This document shows, piece by piece, positions 1 through 9,651 of a DNA stretch of 64,000 nt. The stretch covers positions 44,846-108,845 of the forward strand of contig NZ_MUHY01000002.1 of NCBI RefSeq assembly GCF_003004665.1. Reading direction: 5' to 3'. The DNA is from Candidatus Pandoraea novymonadis. Lineage in GTDB: Bacteria > Pseudomonadota > Gammaproteobacteria > Burkholderiales > Burkholderiaceae. The translations under genes were made by a program, and so were the position numbers. Every line of letters begins with the position of its first letter. The first letter of the stretch is position 1. The notes below the pieces were generated by a model. It did no database searches, was not told where the DNA came from, and saw only the letters and a list, made by a program, of their open reading frames with translations.

Positions 1-316
1 TAGTCTTTTAGAAGTGATGAATTCTACTTCAGAGGACGGACTGCGCATTTCATCATATAAAAAAGTTCACAATTGAGACACTTTTTCTTTGTTTCAAGCA
101 GACCTTGGTGATTGATGTACGATTTTACGAAAAATACGAAACCTGGGTTTAACCAAAAAACGGTGCGACTTCCCTAAGGTATTTTGATGTACAGTTATTC
201 GCGCAGTTAACTAGACCGATGTCTTAGATTAAAGAAAGTCTCAAAAAGAGACTTTCTTTAATCTAAGACAGTGGAGTATCAATAGTTTCATCATCTGCAT
301 GTAGATCAGTTCTTAA
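1..316. other. Non-coding stretch downstream of dsbA
   Basis: No reading frame here looks like a gene. The stretch holds the long perfect stem-loop at 220-270 and otherwise AT-rich sequence. It lies 3' of the minus-strand dsbA gene. What lies to the left is outside the window. Confidence 0.6.
220..270. repeat. Perfect 23-bp inverted repeat (stem-loop)
   Basis: The arms at 220-242 and 248-270 are exact reverse complements, separated by five A residues on the plus strand. The hairpin lies 46 bp past the dsbA stop codon. It could act as a terminator in either direction, although no long T-tract follows on either strand. At 23 uninterrupted pairs it is longer than ordinary intrinsic terminators. 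Confidence 0.85.
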
Positions 317-1000
317 TCAGAGTTTCTTCTCCCTAATCTGTCGGATTATAACATCCGCGGTATATAACATCGCTGAGAGTAATTCTTGCTCATTTTTCGG
401 GTACTTCCCAGTTTTCTCTAATAATTCAGCCGTCTTATCAGGCGATAATAAATATTTTCCTTGAATCACAATCGCTGGAGTGCTATCTACCTTGTAGTCA
501 TATGCTATTTTTTTTGCTTGATTGACCTGATTTTTTGTCGAAAAGGCATTGTACACATTGAGAAAGTTTTTTTTGTCGATGCCAAATTTATTGAGATAGT
601 TTGCTTGCGCTTCTGCTGTGAGCAGATAATTTTTCTCAATATGGATAGCGTTAAAAATTTTTGGGGTTAAGTCCGTGTCACGCCCAAGTGCAGAAAGTGC
701 ATAATACATAATAGCGTGTGGCTCGAAGCGAGCTTCGAAGGTTACAGGTATATGTTTGACTACAACATCTTTTTTTTGCTTTTTAGCCCATTGATCAATA
801 AGCGGATTAAGTAGATGGCAATGCTTGCAGGCATAAAAAAAGAATTCTGTGACCTCGATTTTTCCGGGTGAGTTGGTTATCTGCGGTATGGATAATTTTG
901 TGTAGTTGGTACCAACTTCCGTAGTGGTGAGAGATACACTACGGGCTGTAGTCGTGACGAATATCAAAGAGAATAGAACAAAACCAAGAATTTTTTTCAT
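317..1000 (-). CDS. dsbA: Periplasmic thiol:disulfide oxidase DsbA, variant CKHC active site
   Basis: Thioredoxin-fold oxidase that introduces disulfide bonds into exported proteins in the periplasm. The start is taken at the ATG at 1000, because the protein then opens with a signal peptide (MKKILGFVLFSLIFVTTTA); an upstream in-frame ATG at 1054 would bury it. The mature length of about 205 residues fits the family. The active site reads FFYACKHC (Cys58 and Cys61), where CPHC is usual in DsbA, so the proline between the cysteines has become lysine. A cis-Pro loop (STPAIVIQGKY) is present. It lies downstream of the SPOR-domain gene and argS, as in Burkholderia. Confidence 0.9.
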   Translation of the reverse strand: MKKILGFVLFSLIFVTTTARSVSLTTTEVGTNYTKLSIPQITNSPGKIEVTEFFFYACKHCHLLNPLIDQWAKKQKKDVVVKHIPVTFEARFEPHAIMYYALSALGRDTDLTPKIFNAIHIEKNYLLTAEAQANYLNKFGIDKKNFLNVYNAFSTKNQVNQAKKIAYDYKVDSTPAIVIQGKYLLSPDKTAELLEKTGKYPKNEQELLSAMLYTADVIIRQIREKKL

Positions 1001-1110
1001 GAGTAATGAGTGTAAAGGAGTTTCAATAATGGCTTCGATGCAATTATGACTCACAGAAATTATCCACCATAGGTCATATAAAATACATTCTCAGTATTCA
1101 TTTTTATAGT

Positions 1111-1773
1111 TTATGGTTTGGTCAGCCGAATTACTGCGGTATCGATGCCCATATCATGCAAGCGACGACGAACCTGTTTCATTTCGTCAATTTTTTCATA
1201 AGGCCCAGTGCGGACCCGGTATATTAAAAGACCATTATTGTCTCGTTGTTCGACATGTGTTTCAAACCCTTGAAATGCGAGCTTAACATGCTGCTGCTCA
1301 GCATCGAGTTTTGATTTATAAGCACCCACTTGTAGAAAATAAATTAATCTATCTTCATTTGAAGGCTCGATAAATTGTGGTTGGCTCGGCACGACTGATG
1401 GTACTGTCAGTTTGGTGCCTCCACTATTAGTAATAATGCTTGCCTTTTCATTCAGAATGTCGAATTGGGGAGGCATTGCGGTTTGAGCTGGTTCAGAATG
1501 GAACACTGTCGAATCAGACCCTTCTGTATCATTAAGGAGCGAACTCTCATTCGGTAAGGGTGTTTTGTTTTGCAGTGCTTTGTTCGGGCTCGGCATTTGC
1601 TCGATGAATGTATTTCCCGACTGGTGTGACGGGACTTTTTCGATGAAAGGAAGCGGTGTTTGGGTGATGTATAGGGCGACTATTACCGCAATGGCAAGGC
1701 CAACAATCATGCCCAATACAATACCAAGGAGTGTACCGCCCCATTGGCGGGTTGGCCCACGTTTATTTGCCAT
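1111..1773 (-). CDS. SPOR-domain membrane protein (FtsN-like)
   Basis: A bitopic cell-envelope protein of 220 residues. It has a short basic cytoplasmic tail (MANKRGPTRQWGG), one transmembrane helix (about residues 14-37), a low-complexity Pro/Ser/Asn/Thr-rich periplasmic linker, and a C-terminal SPOR domain (about 145-217) recognisable from YFLQVGAYKSKLDAEQQ and YRVRTGPY. SPOR domains bind denuded septal peptidoglycan, so a division-site role like that of FtsN is likely, but no FtsN-specific essential segment can be identified by eye. It lies between argS and dsbA on the same strand, as in Burkholderia, with about 70 bp to argS. Confidence 0.85.
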   Translation of the reverse strand: MANKRGPTRQWGGTLLGIVLGMIVGLAIAVIVALYITQTPLPFIEKVPSHQSGNTFIEQMPSPNKALQNKTPLPNESSLLNDTEGSDSTVFHSEPAQTAMPPQFDILNEKASIITNSGGTKLTVPSVVPSQPQFIEPSNEDRLIYFLQVGAYKSKLDAEQQHVKLAFQGFETHVEQRDNNGLLIYRVRTGPYEKIDEMKQVRRRLHDMGIDTAVIRLTKP

Positions 1774-1845
1774 CGAGTCGATTCCATCCTTACAGGGTTG
1801 AAATTAGCATGTTAAAGGAAAGTTAAATTTTGATACCGAGTTTAG

Positions 1846-3600
1846 TCACATTTTGGTTGGTGCAGAAACGCCTAAGATAACTAAGCCATTTTGCAAAACT
1901 TGTTTGGTGGCCGCAAGCAACGCCAAACGTGCTTGTTTCACAATTTCATCAGTGACCAACACACGGTCTGCCTTGTAGAAGGAGTGAAAAGCACTCGCCA
2001 GATTCTGTAAATAGAATGCTACCACGTGAGGTGCCAACTCTTTCGCGGCGCGCGTTAACATATCAGGGTATTCAGCCAATAATTTCAATAGTACGGAGGC
2101 ATGGTCGCCTGTCAACGGAGACAAATTAACATTTGCAAGGCTTTTTTTATCACCTCCCCATTGGGTCAGAATCGAGCAAATCCGTGCGTGAGCATATTGC
2201 ACATAATAGACAGGATTTTCATCATTCTGATCTAACGCAAGGTCGACGTTAAATATAAATTCGGTGTCAGCTTTACGAGAAATCAAAAAGAATCGAACAG
2301 CATCACGGCCACGTCGTATGATTTCCTCACGCGAGAGACATTCGAGTGGAGCAATTTCTGATGAGATGCCTCCTGACCACTCTATGAGATCACGTACGGT
2401 TACATAGCTTCCTGCACGTTTCGAAATTTTAATCTCTTCACCGTTTCGCATAACAGTGACCATCTTGTGTAATACATAATGTGGATATCCCTTTGGAATT
2501 CCAATATCAAGGGCTTGCAGCCCAGATCTTACGCGCAGAATAGTGCTATGGTGGTCAGAGCCTTGAATATTTATTACCTGATCAAAACCACGTGTCCATT
2601 TTTTTGTATGATACGCAACATCTGGCACAAAATAAGTGTATGTGCCATCAGTTTTTCGCATCACGCGGTCTTTATCGTCACCATAATCTGTCGTTCGAAG
2701 CCAAAGCGCACCTTCTTGCTCATAAGTATGGCCTGCAGCGATGAGTGCACTGACTGTGTTTTCGACGCTACCATCTTGATACAGGGAAGATTCCAGATAA
2801 TATTGATCGAATCTGACGCCTAAGGTTTGTAAATCGATATCCTGTTCGCGGCGCAGATACGTGACAGCAAATATGCGAATTGACTCGATGTCATCAGTAT
2901 TGCCACTAGCAGTCACAGCTTTACAGTCAGATGCTTGTACTGTTTTTCCTGCTAGAAAATCTTGAGCAATATCCGCAATATAAACACCATTGTAGGCTAT
3001 TTTAGGCCAATTTTCATCACCAGGTTTCAGGCCTTTCGCTCGTGATTGCACTGACGCCGCGAGCGTTTGAATTTGGACACCAGCATCGTTGTAGTAAAAT
3101 TCGCGGTGGACCTTGCAGCCTTGTGTTCCCAGTAATTCAGCCAAGGCATCGCCAAGAACAGCTTGACGCCCATGACCGACGTGTAGGGGACCAGTCGGAT
3201 TGGCTGATACAAACTCAATCATCACGGACCCTGCCGGGTCGGTACGACGTCCAAATCTGATACCTTGTGCAAGAATTTCAGGGACAATGGCATGCTTAGT
3301 GTTAATAGATAAACGGAAATTGATAAACCCTGGCCCCGCGATTTCAACGCTGTCGATAAAACTATATGCACGTTCATCTGCAAGTATGCGATCGGAGATA
3401 CGCTTCGCCAACTCACGGGCATTGACCTTTAAGTGTTTAGCTAATTGCATCGCGATATTACATGCGAAATCGCCGTGCGCCAGAATTTTCGGTCGTTCTA
3501 GTATTACTGTAGGCCGAAACTGTTTATTTGTGGAAGACAAAAGGCTATCCACAACATCGTTAATCAGCGCCACTAGAGTGTTTTTTTGTGTAGGTAGCAT
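1846..3600 (-). CDS. argS: Arginine--tRNA ligase
   Basis: Class I aminoacyl-tRNA synthetase that charges tRNA-Arg. It has 584 residues, close to the usual length. The N-terminal additive domain is followed by the Rossmann catalytic core with the HIGH-type signature HVGHG at 140-144 (preceded by SANPTGP), a KMSKS-like KISKRAGS loop, and a C-terminal helical anticodon-binding domain (DALR-type) ending near LGVSAPTKM. The ATG at 3600 gives the standard N terminus. It is probably first in a minus-strand unit with the SPOR protein and dsbA. Confidence 0.96.
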   Translation of the reverse strand: MLPTQKNTLVALINDVVDSLLSSTNKQFRPTVILERPKILAHGDFACNIAMQLAKHLKVNARELAKRISDRILADERAYSFIDSVEIAGPGFINFRLSINTKHAIVPEILAQGIRFGRRTDPAGSVMIEFVSANPTGPLHVGHGRQAVLGDALAELLGTQGCKVHREFYYNDAGVQIQTLAASVQSRAKGLKPGDENWPKIAYNGVYIADIAQDFLAGKTVQASDCKAVTASGNTDDIESIRIFAVTYLRREQDIDLQTLGVRFDQYYLESSLYQDGSVENTVSALIAAGHTYEQEGALWLRTTDYGDDKDRVMRKTDGTYTYFVPDVAYHTKKWTRGFDQVINIQGSDHHSTILRVRSGLQALDIGIPKGYPHYVLHKMVTVMRNGEEIKISKRAGSYVTVRDLIEWSGGISSEIAPLECLSREEIIRRGRDAVRFFLISRKADTEFIFNVDLALDQNDENPVYYVQYAHARICSILTQWGGDKKSLANVNLSPLTGDHASVLLKLLAEYPDMLTRAAKELAPHVVAFYLQNLASAFHSFYKADRVLVTDEIVKQARLALLAATKQVLQNGLVILGVSAPTKM

Positions 3601-4380
3601 TAAGGAAATAGAGCTTAATCATCTGTTGAAGACTAGATGGCATAATGAATTATGAGCACCGCATTTTAGCAGGTGTATGCCAATCGCGAAGCTAACACTA
3701 ATACGAGGAGACTCATATGTAAATCACATGTGTTGATTCCATGGCAATAGCGGCAATCCAAAATATTTCGTCTTGTTTTTAAGCTGCGAGTACTCTCTCA
3801 TTGTTTATGAACCAACTTGGTTTACTTTTTTATGTTTAGGGTAGTAAAAAACGATTGAAAAAAACAATACCATTGCTCAGAATTTTCGTGCTTATGAGAG
3901 AAAATCATGGTGATGGAATTGTGGACCGAGAGAAGAATATTAAAGTATTTAATAGGTTAGGTTGGATAAATATCTGTATTTGATATAACGAGCCCATCAA
4001 GACCTGGCAGCGACATACGAACTTAATAAAGTTATGAACAGTCAGGTTTTCAAAACCTGAAGCAATACCTTTGACGAAGAGGGAGGTATAAAACATTTTT
4101 CACCTCCATCACCACAAAAAATCTCAATGGGATTCGCTTTGGATACAATTAGATCAAACAGGTGGCCTTTATTATGCTTTCCAGGTTGATTTGCCAACAA
4201 TTATGTCGTTTAAAAAGTTTCTTTTAAACATGATAGATAAAAATAGGTCTAACTATATTTCTCTTTTTTGAATTTTCTACGGCCGTTGATCTATCAGGAA
4301 GGAATTTGAATAAAAAGTACGTAACGTATTTAGTTCTAGAAATCACTATAATACGACTCATATTTTTAAAAATTCAGTTT
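3601..4380. other. Non-coding AT-rich stretch
   Basis: About 780 bp between argS (minus) and a decayed coding remnant. No open frame has homology I recognise or a convincing ribosome-binding site. The argS promoter presumably lies at its left edge. Confidence 0.5.
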
Positions 4381-4383
4381 AAG

Positions 4384-4679
4384 TATATGAGAAATTTTAG
4401 TGCTCTACATACTAATTGGGTACGTTCTCTGTCATTTTGATGGTGACGAGCACCATGCCTTGTCGCTTGACTCGTTGTTATTTTATAGATGCTAACGCAC
4501 ATTGGTTCGCGTTATGATGCTACCTGAGGATGCGCATGGCGGTAAATTTTCGTTAGGATCTTTGAAAGAACCTCTGACTTTTTGCCGAAGGAATCGCAGA
4601 TAAAACTCCATTAGGTGTGCGTGTCTATCTTTTAGGGAGACTAAAAATCAACTATTTTGAAGTTAGTGTGCGGTTTTAG
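4384..4679 (+). pseudogene. Remnant of an unidentified gene, disrupted by several frame changes
   Basis: Coherent protein-like segments appear in shifting plus-strand frames. One reads HFDGDEHHALSLDSLLFYR (around 4435-4490), then TLVRVMMLPEDAHGG (around 4500-4550), then FSLGSLKEPLTF, and after a frame change near 4582 AEGIADKTPLGVRVYLLG. The last segment ends at a TAG about 27 bp before the next gene. The continuity across frames, with conserved-looking composition, suggests a recently decayed gene rather than chance. I do not recognise the family. Confidence 0.4.
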
Positions 4680-4706
4680 GTCTCTCGGACTTTGGGAGTT
4701 AATTAA

Positions 4707-5591
4707 ATGAACGGTATGTTGTATCCCGAATTGTATAAGTCGCTTGAGGCTGCCCGATGGAATATGGAAAAAGATATTCCATGGGAGCAGTTTGACAATA
4801 CTTTGTTGTCGGAAGAGCAGGCGCGCACTATTAAAATGAATGCGATTACTGAATGGGCAGCACTGCCTGCCACTGAAATGTTCTTGCGGGACCATCGTGA
4901 TGATAGCGACTTCTCCGCATTTATTAGCGTATGGTTTTTCGAGGAACAGAAACATTCGTTGGTCTTGATGGAATATCTTCGTCGTTTTCGGCCATGGCTG
5001 GTGCCAACAGAAGAAGAACTACACGCGGTGCGTTTTCCATTCGATCCAGCTCCACCACTCGAAACGCTAATGCTTCACTTTTGTGGTGAAATCCGTTTAA
5101 ATCATTGGTATCGGCGTGCTGCTCAATGGCATACAGAACCCGTGATCAAGCGTATATACGAAACAATTTCGCGTGATGAAGCACGTCATGGGGGCGCATA
5201 CCTACGTTATATGAAAAAGGCTATGGTTCATTGTGGTGATACAGCACGTGCTGCATTCGCCAAGATTGGAGTACTCATGGCCTCAGCTCGCAGAACCGAT
5301 AAGCCTTTGCATCCCACAAATTTGCATGTTAACAAAGATTTATTCCCGAAAGACACTGTGCAGTCAAAATTACCAGATCCCGAATGGCTTGAACACTGGC
5401 TTGATGAACAAATTAAGTTCGATGATGGCTGGGAGAAAAAAGTTATTGAGCGAATTCTTCATAATCTGTCACTGTTGTTTGAGCGCACATTCACCACAGC
5501 ACGGGATCTCAATCGCTATCGGAAGGAAGTTACCTCACATTTAACTGTATCAAAAACGACAGTCGGTGTACCTATCAATGCACAGGGTTAG
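4707..5591 (+). CDS. Ferritin-like di-iron protein, acyl-ACP-desaturase-like
   Basis: A 294-residue soluble protein of the ferritin-like superfamily. Two di-iron half-sites are visible: Glu57, then EEQKH (Glu80 and His83), and Glu128, then DEARH (Glu158 and His161). This E...ExxH...E...ExxH spacing resembles type 2 (acyl-ACP) desaturases and related oxidases. Close Burkholderia relatives are annotated only as ferritin-like proteins, so the substrate is unknown. The start at 4707 is the first ATG of the frame, with a weak upstream GGGAG. All metal ligands look intact, so the gene is probably functional. It follows a broken gene. Confidence 0.75.
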   Translation: MNGMLYPELYKSLEAARWNMEKDIPWEQFDNTLLSEEQARTIKMNAITEWAALPATEMFLRDHRDDSDFSAFISVWFFEEQKHSLVLMEYLRRFRPWLVPTEEELHAVRFPFDPAPPLETLMLHFCGEIRLNHWYRRAAQWHTEPVIKRIYETISRDEARHGGAYLRYMKKAMVHCGDTARAAFAKIGVLMASARRTDKPLHPTNLHVNKDLFPKDTVQSKLPDPEWLEHWLDEQIKFDDGWEKKVIERILHNLSLLFERTFTTARDLNRYRKEVTSHLTVSKTTVGVPINAQG

Positions 5592-5982
5592 TTCATGGTG
5601 TTCTCATGGGATGAGAAAACTCCACAAGTTTTTAAAATTTTAGAGTTCTTTTTATGAGAAACGCGTCTAGGATTTTTTTGCAATTCAACTGGTGATAAAA
5701 GGAACTGCGGAGTTCTGTTTTTTAATTTTTATGTGATTAGGGTTTTGCGCAGACCTATGAGAAGATGAATCCACCAATGTTTTATCAATCAACAGTGTTT
5801 GCACGCCATCTTCTACGACAGTCATTTATCGTGCATATAATTTCCCCACAGCATATCTAGTTGTGTTCACAGTTCAGTTTTTTGTAATTCTGAAGAAACG
5901 ATAAAGAATTACAATCTTAGCAAGGGCGGATTCACTCTGCTTTGATGAAGGTGGACTTGATAAAAAGCACGAAGTCTAGAGT
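5592..5982. other. Convergent intergenic region
   Basis: About 390 bp between the plus-strand ferritin-like gene and the minus-strand coaX. It holds a weak terminator at 5702-5730 and nothing else I recognise. Confidence 0.5.
5702..5730 (+). terminator. Probable intrinsic terminator of the ferritin-like gene
   Basis: A short stem (GAACT/AGTTC, loop GCGG) is followed by GTTTTTTAATTTTT, 110 bp past the stop codon. The stem is only 5 pairs, so it is a weak terminator. Confidence 0.45.
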
Positions 5983-6942
5983 TCAGCGCACAGCAGTAAT
6001 ACTTTTGCTTAAAATGTTTTCCGAATCGAATCGTTTACTTGCAAGTTGATAGAGGCCCGCGAGCACAAGAGAGTCGTGTTCTGTAAATTTTATAGATAAC
6101 AACTGCGTAATCATGCTTCTGGCACCACCAGATAGAATGCAACGCACAGGACCACCAAGGTCACGTTGAAGTGCCGCATGGCTCCGCTCGATCAACCCAG
6201 CCTGTGCGCCAAGACAGCCAGCAATTAAGGCATCGTGAGTGTTTTTTGCAAATCGAAGCCAAGGCTCTATTTTCTTATTCTCGATATTTATATATGGTAA
6301 TTGTGCCGTACCTTGTGCGAGTGAAGATAGCATCATGGCGGGTCCCGGTGCAATGACACCCCCTAAAAATTCGCCGGTAGCGCTCAAGTAATCAAGTGTG
6401 GTAGTTGTGCCTAATGTGACTATTAACAGATGTTCGCCGCGGTAAGCAGCATGAGCACCAATTAAGCTTGCCCAGCGATCTGTTCCTAAGCATGATGGTG
6501 GAGTATAGTGATTGATGACACATGCCGCTTCGGCACTTGAATGAATAACCTGCAAATGATCATGCGCAGCTCTTCCCCAGAGCGTACGAAGGGCCATTCG
6601 CACAGTCTGCTCTGCAAGCTTGCCTGCAACGTTTGATAACCATATCCCGTGTGGCACAGAACACATGGAAGGTTTAACTTCCGTTCGGAAACTATTGGTT
6701 TCAGCAATAGCGCACTCTCTGGTCGGATGTTTTGATATATCAGGTTGTATCGTATTGGCCGTTAATGTAAGCCATTGTATGCCAATATCGTTGGCAAGAT
6801 TGCTCCAATTATCATGCATAATGGAACCACTTGCGAGGAATCTGGGCTGTGAAGCAGACCAATTGGTTGGGAGGATGCCAGGGGCAAATGCCCACTTGAT
6901 GCGGCTGTTGCCAGAATCAATTAGTAGACAAGGAGTGCTCAT
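5983..6942 (-). CDS. coaX: Type III pantothenate kinase
   Basis: Catalyses the first step of coenzyme A synthesis, phosphorylation of pantothenate, as an ASKHA-fold kinase. The N-terminal phosphate loop DSGNSRIKWA is at residues 9-18. The central GTDRWASLIGAH and LGTTTTLDYL segments and the GGVIAPGPAMM motif are typical of CoaX. Length is 319 residues, somewhat above the common 255-270 but normal for Burkholderia-type proteins as I recall. Its ATG overlaps the birA stop codon (ATGA), so the two are translationally coupled. Confidence 0.93.
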   Translation of the reverse strand: MSTPCLLIDSGNSRIKWAFAPGILPTNWSASQPRFLASGSIMHDNWSNLANDIGIQWLTLTANTIQPDISKHPTRECAIAETNSFRTEVKPSMCSVPHGIWLSNVAGKLAEQTVRMALRTLWGRAAHDHLQVIHSSAEAACVINHYTPPSCLGTDRWASLIGAHAAYRGEHLLIVTLGTTTTLDYLSATGEFLGGVIAPGPAMMLSSLAQGTAQLPYINIENKKIEPWLRFAKNTHDALIAGCLGAQAGLIERSHAALQRDLGGPVRCILSGGARSMITQLLSIKFTEHDSLVLAGLYQLASKRFDSENILSKSITAVR

Positions 6943-7886
6943 TTCTTGTCTCCATACACGTGTTTCGGTTCTACTGAACGCACCGAAACATCGCCGCTAA
7001 CGACGATGCGATGCCCTTCTTGGGTTGAAATTCGTAACCGTCCTTGGGAGTCGATGCCGAGTGCAATGCCTTGTAGGAGATTTTGACCTCTCTCGATTAA
7101 AAATATTGGTGCGTTAGCGAACACATGCATATTTTCCCAGTCCTTTTGGAATGGCAAAAAACCATTGATAGCAAATCGCGTTAGCATGGTTTCGAGCCGA
7201 TTGAGCACTGCGGCGAGCACGATGGTCATGTCAGGTTCAATCAGTATTTCTTCGAGCGCTGCCGGTATTGCTGTGGCAGACGTCATTGTTTTCTCTGCTC
7301 TCGCAAGATCAATAATCTGCTCAGTCACTACCTCATCAGCTCGGCGCAAATTAATTCCAATACCAATGACAACACTAATGTGAGTTGCTGCCGATGGAAC
7401 CGTTTCAATGAGGATCCCACCTAGTTTCCGGCCTGACAAAAGGACGTCGTTTGGCCACTTCAACCCTAAAGCTTGTGGATATGTCAACGGTAAATCACTT
7501 AATGCATGGACAACAGCTACGCCAGTCGCTAATGAAAGTCCTGCTAGTTGGGCTGAACTTCTTGGCATATGATAGGCAAGAGAAAACATGAGGCTATCGC
7601 CACGCATACCTAACCAAGTTCTTCCACGCTGCCCTCGGCCCGCAGTTTGTGTATAAGCCAGGCGAACGATCGGTGGCATCAGCGTTGATCCATTTTTACG
7701 CAAATGTAAAAGCAAGTCGGTATTGGATGAACCCGTTGCTTCGACAATTGTAATTTGCCAAGTACGAACATTCTTTGAAAGCCTCTTGGCAAGTTGGGTC
7801 GTATCGACACATCGAGGGTTGAGCATACTAGATTCGTAATCGGTTGCACCGATGAAAGTCGAAGTGGTAGTCATACTGATTGTCAT
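6939..7886 (-). CDS. birA: Biotin--[acetyl-CoA-carboxylase] ligase
   Basis: Attaches biotin to the biotin carboxyl carrier protein through biotinyl-AMP. Visible landmarks are VEATGSSNTDLL (substrate entry), the biotinyl-AMP loop GRGQRGRTWLG and LKWPNDVLLSGRKLGGIL. A small C-terminal SH3-like domain ends near DVSVRSVEPKHV. There is no N-terminal helix-turn-helix domain, so this is the monofunctional form that does not repress biotin genes. ATGs at 7886 and 7874 are both possible starts. It is first in the birA-coaX pair and overlaps coaX by 4 bp. Confidence 0.93.
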   Translation of the reverse strand: MTISMTTTSTFIGATDYESSMLNPRCVDTTQLAKRLSKNVRTWQITIVEATGSSNTDLLLHLRKNGSTLMPPIVRLAYTQTAGRGQRGRTWLGMRGDSLMFSLAYHMPRSSAQLAGLSLATGVAVVHALSDLPLTYPQALGLKWPNDVLLSGRKLGGILIETVPSAATHISVVIGIGINLRRADEVVTEQIIDLARAEKTMTSATAIPAALEEILIEPDMTIVLAAVLNRLETMLTRFAINGFLPFQKDWENMHVFANAPIFLIERGQNLLQGIALGIDSQGRLRISTQEGHRIVVSGDVSVRSVEPKHVYGDKK

Positions 7887-8468
7887 ATGCGTATTGTAAC
7901 GAGCTAAATTTGATCTTGAATGGCCAAAATTTATCTTTCGGAGATTTATTGGGAGTCATCAACTTGAAATAGGTGGAAATGCAACATGTCGTGCAATGAT
8001 TAAAAACTCAGAGTTATTTTTTAATAGTACTTACACTTTTTTTAATATTGAATTTGAATTATTAAAAATTTTTATAAGGTAGTGATTCTCTATACGGTTC
8101 TCAATTCTCATTGATGAAATCAAAAAAATTTCAAAGTCAGCGGTAGTAAAAATCCGATTTTCTACTCATGAAAACTTTCAATTTATAACATCGAGCGTTG
8201 GGTATAGTATTCACGTGCGTCACGATATCAATGTTGTGGCTTTTGATATTAAATTATCACGGTGAATAGGTAAGGTAGGTAGCGATCACCCTATTGATAA
8301 TGGAGCCTCCTGAGGCTATTTTCTCATGACACTTAATAAATCTATGTTTTCAAATTTGGGAGCATCGCTAATTCATCTGCAGTATGATTTACCAATATAA
8401 TCAGAATTCTGGGGATGCTCTACTTGTCTTTAATGTGAGTTAAAATCAAGTGATTTTTTTGTATTACG
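7887..8468. other. Divergent intergenic region upstream of birA
   Basis: About 580 bp of AT-rich sequence with no recognisable gene. A small hairpin (AGCCTC/GAGGCT, 8304-8317, followed by ATTTTC) could be a leftover terminator. The birA promoter should lie at its left end. Confidence 0.5.
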
Positions 8469-8794
8469 ATGAGCACTTCTCCATTTTATTTTCATCACCT
8501 ATTTTTTTGTTTGAATCAGCGAGAGCCTGAAGCCGCACGTCCTTCATGTGCAAGCTATTGTTCGAATAGCGATGCAAGTATATGCGAAGCAGTACGTGAA
8601 GCAAGTCGGTCTGACTGGCTCTGGTCAAGTACGTATTAACCCACTCTAATTGTCTTGGTCGCTGTGAGCTAGGACCTGTTGTTGTTTATCCTCAAGGTAT
8701 TTGGTACACCTATGTTGATGAAAGTGACATCCAGGAAATTGTTGATTGCCATCTAAAGAATGGCAAGGTGGTCAACCGTTTGAAGATTAACTAA
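8469..8794 (+). pseudogene. Broken thioredoxin-like [2Fe-2S] ferredoxin
   Basis: Three segments of one protein family lie in different frames. The ATG at 8469 opens MSTSPFYFHHLFFCLNQREP with a Cys-x-Asn motif and a downstream SCA. After a frame change near 8570 the frame reads AMQVYAKQYVKQVGLTGSGQ and stops at a TAA near 8641. A further change restores CLGRCELGPVVVYPQGIWYT and continues to the stop at 8792-8794. In Burkholderia an intact [2Fe-2S] ferredoxin of this type sits just before the alpha/beta hydrolase, as here. At least two frameshifts or small indels mean no full-length product is made. The C-terminal half remains well conserved, so the decay looks recent. Confidence 0.85.
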
Positions 8795-8800
8795 CAGAAT

Positions 8801-9442
8801 ATGAACGCACAAATTGAGCGTTTTACGATTGATGGCCCCATCGGCCATATTGAGGTTGCTGTTAACAGGCCTGCGGGAGTTCCAATTGGCATCAGTCTAG
8901 TAGCTCACCCTCATCCCCTTTTTGGTGGAACACTCGATAATAAAGTGACAAAAACCCTTGCTTCCGCCATGACCCAATTGGGCTACATAGCAATTCGCTC
9001 AAACTTTCGAGGTGTTGGAAAAACCGAGGGGGTACATGATGCAGGTATTGGTGAGCAAGATGACCTCATGCATGTCATTGCTTGGATACGTGAGCAGACA
9101 GGCTTAGAAAAATTACCATTGGTATTAGCTGGTTTTTCGTTTGGAACTTTTGTATTAAGTCACGTCGCTAAAGCACTTTCCGATGTAGGTACACCAGCTC
9201 GCCGATTGGTCTTTGTCGGTACAGCTGCTAGCCATTGGAACGTTGCACCAGTACCACCCGATACGGTTATAATTCATGGTGAGAAGGACGAGATAGTACC
9301 GATGCAATTAGTATTAGATTGGGCTCGTATCCAGATGCTGCCCGTTATTGTGATTCCGAACAGTGGGCATTTCTTCCATGGCATGCTGCCTTTATTACGT
9401 CAAATAGTCGTTGATCGCTTGGCTTTATTAAATACAAATTAA
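8801..9442 (+). CDS. Alpha/beta hydrolase
   Basis: A 213-residue cytosolic alpha/beta-hydrolase-fold protein. The oxyanion region is HPHPLFGGTLDNKV, the nucleophile elbow is GFSFG (Ser near residue 108), the acid is probably Asp in HGEKDEIVP, and the histidine is in NSGHFFHG. The catalytic triad therefore looks intact. The substrate is unknown. It starts 6 bp after the ferredoxin pseudogene, suggesting the two were once one transcription unit. Confidence 0.88.
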   Translation: MNAQIERFTIDGPIGHIEVAVNRPAGVPIGISLVAHPHPLFGGTLDNKVTKTLASAMTQLGYIAIRSNFRGVGKTEGVHDAGIGEQDDLMHVIAWIREQTGLEKLPLVLAGFSFGTFVLSHVAKALSDVGTPARRLVFVGTAASHWNVAPVPPDTVIIHGEKDEIVPMQLVLDWARIQMLPVIVIPNSGHFFHGMLPLLRQIVVDRLALLNTN

Positions 9443-9651
9443 TCCTATATGGTGGTATGCACTTTTTAACTATATCGCTTTAGTAGTTTAAACGAAACGT
9501 TTAGATGTTTTCGCGACTATAATTGGCTTTCACCTCTGCTAAGATTTTTTTAGCGCGAGTTGCCACATTTTGATGTTTCCCATACATTATGGGTTTATAA
9601 CGTTACCTACAATCACGTCTTCTAAATGCTTCAACGCTTACGAATTTTTCG

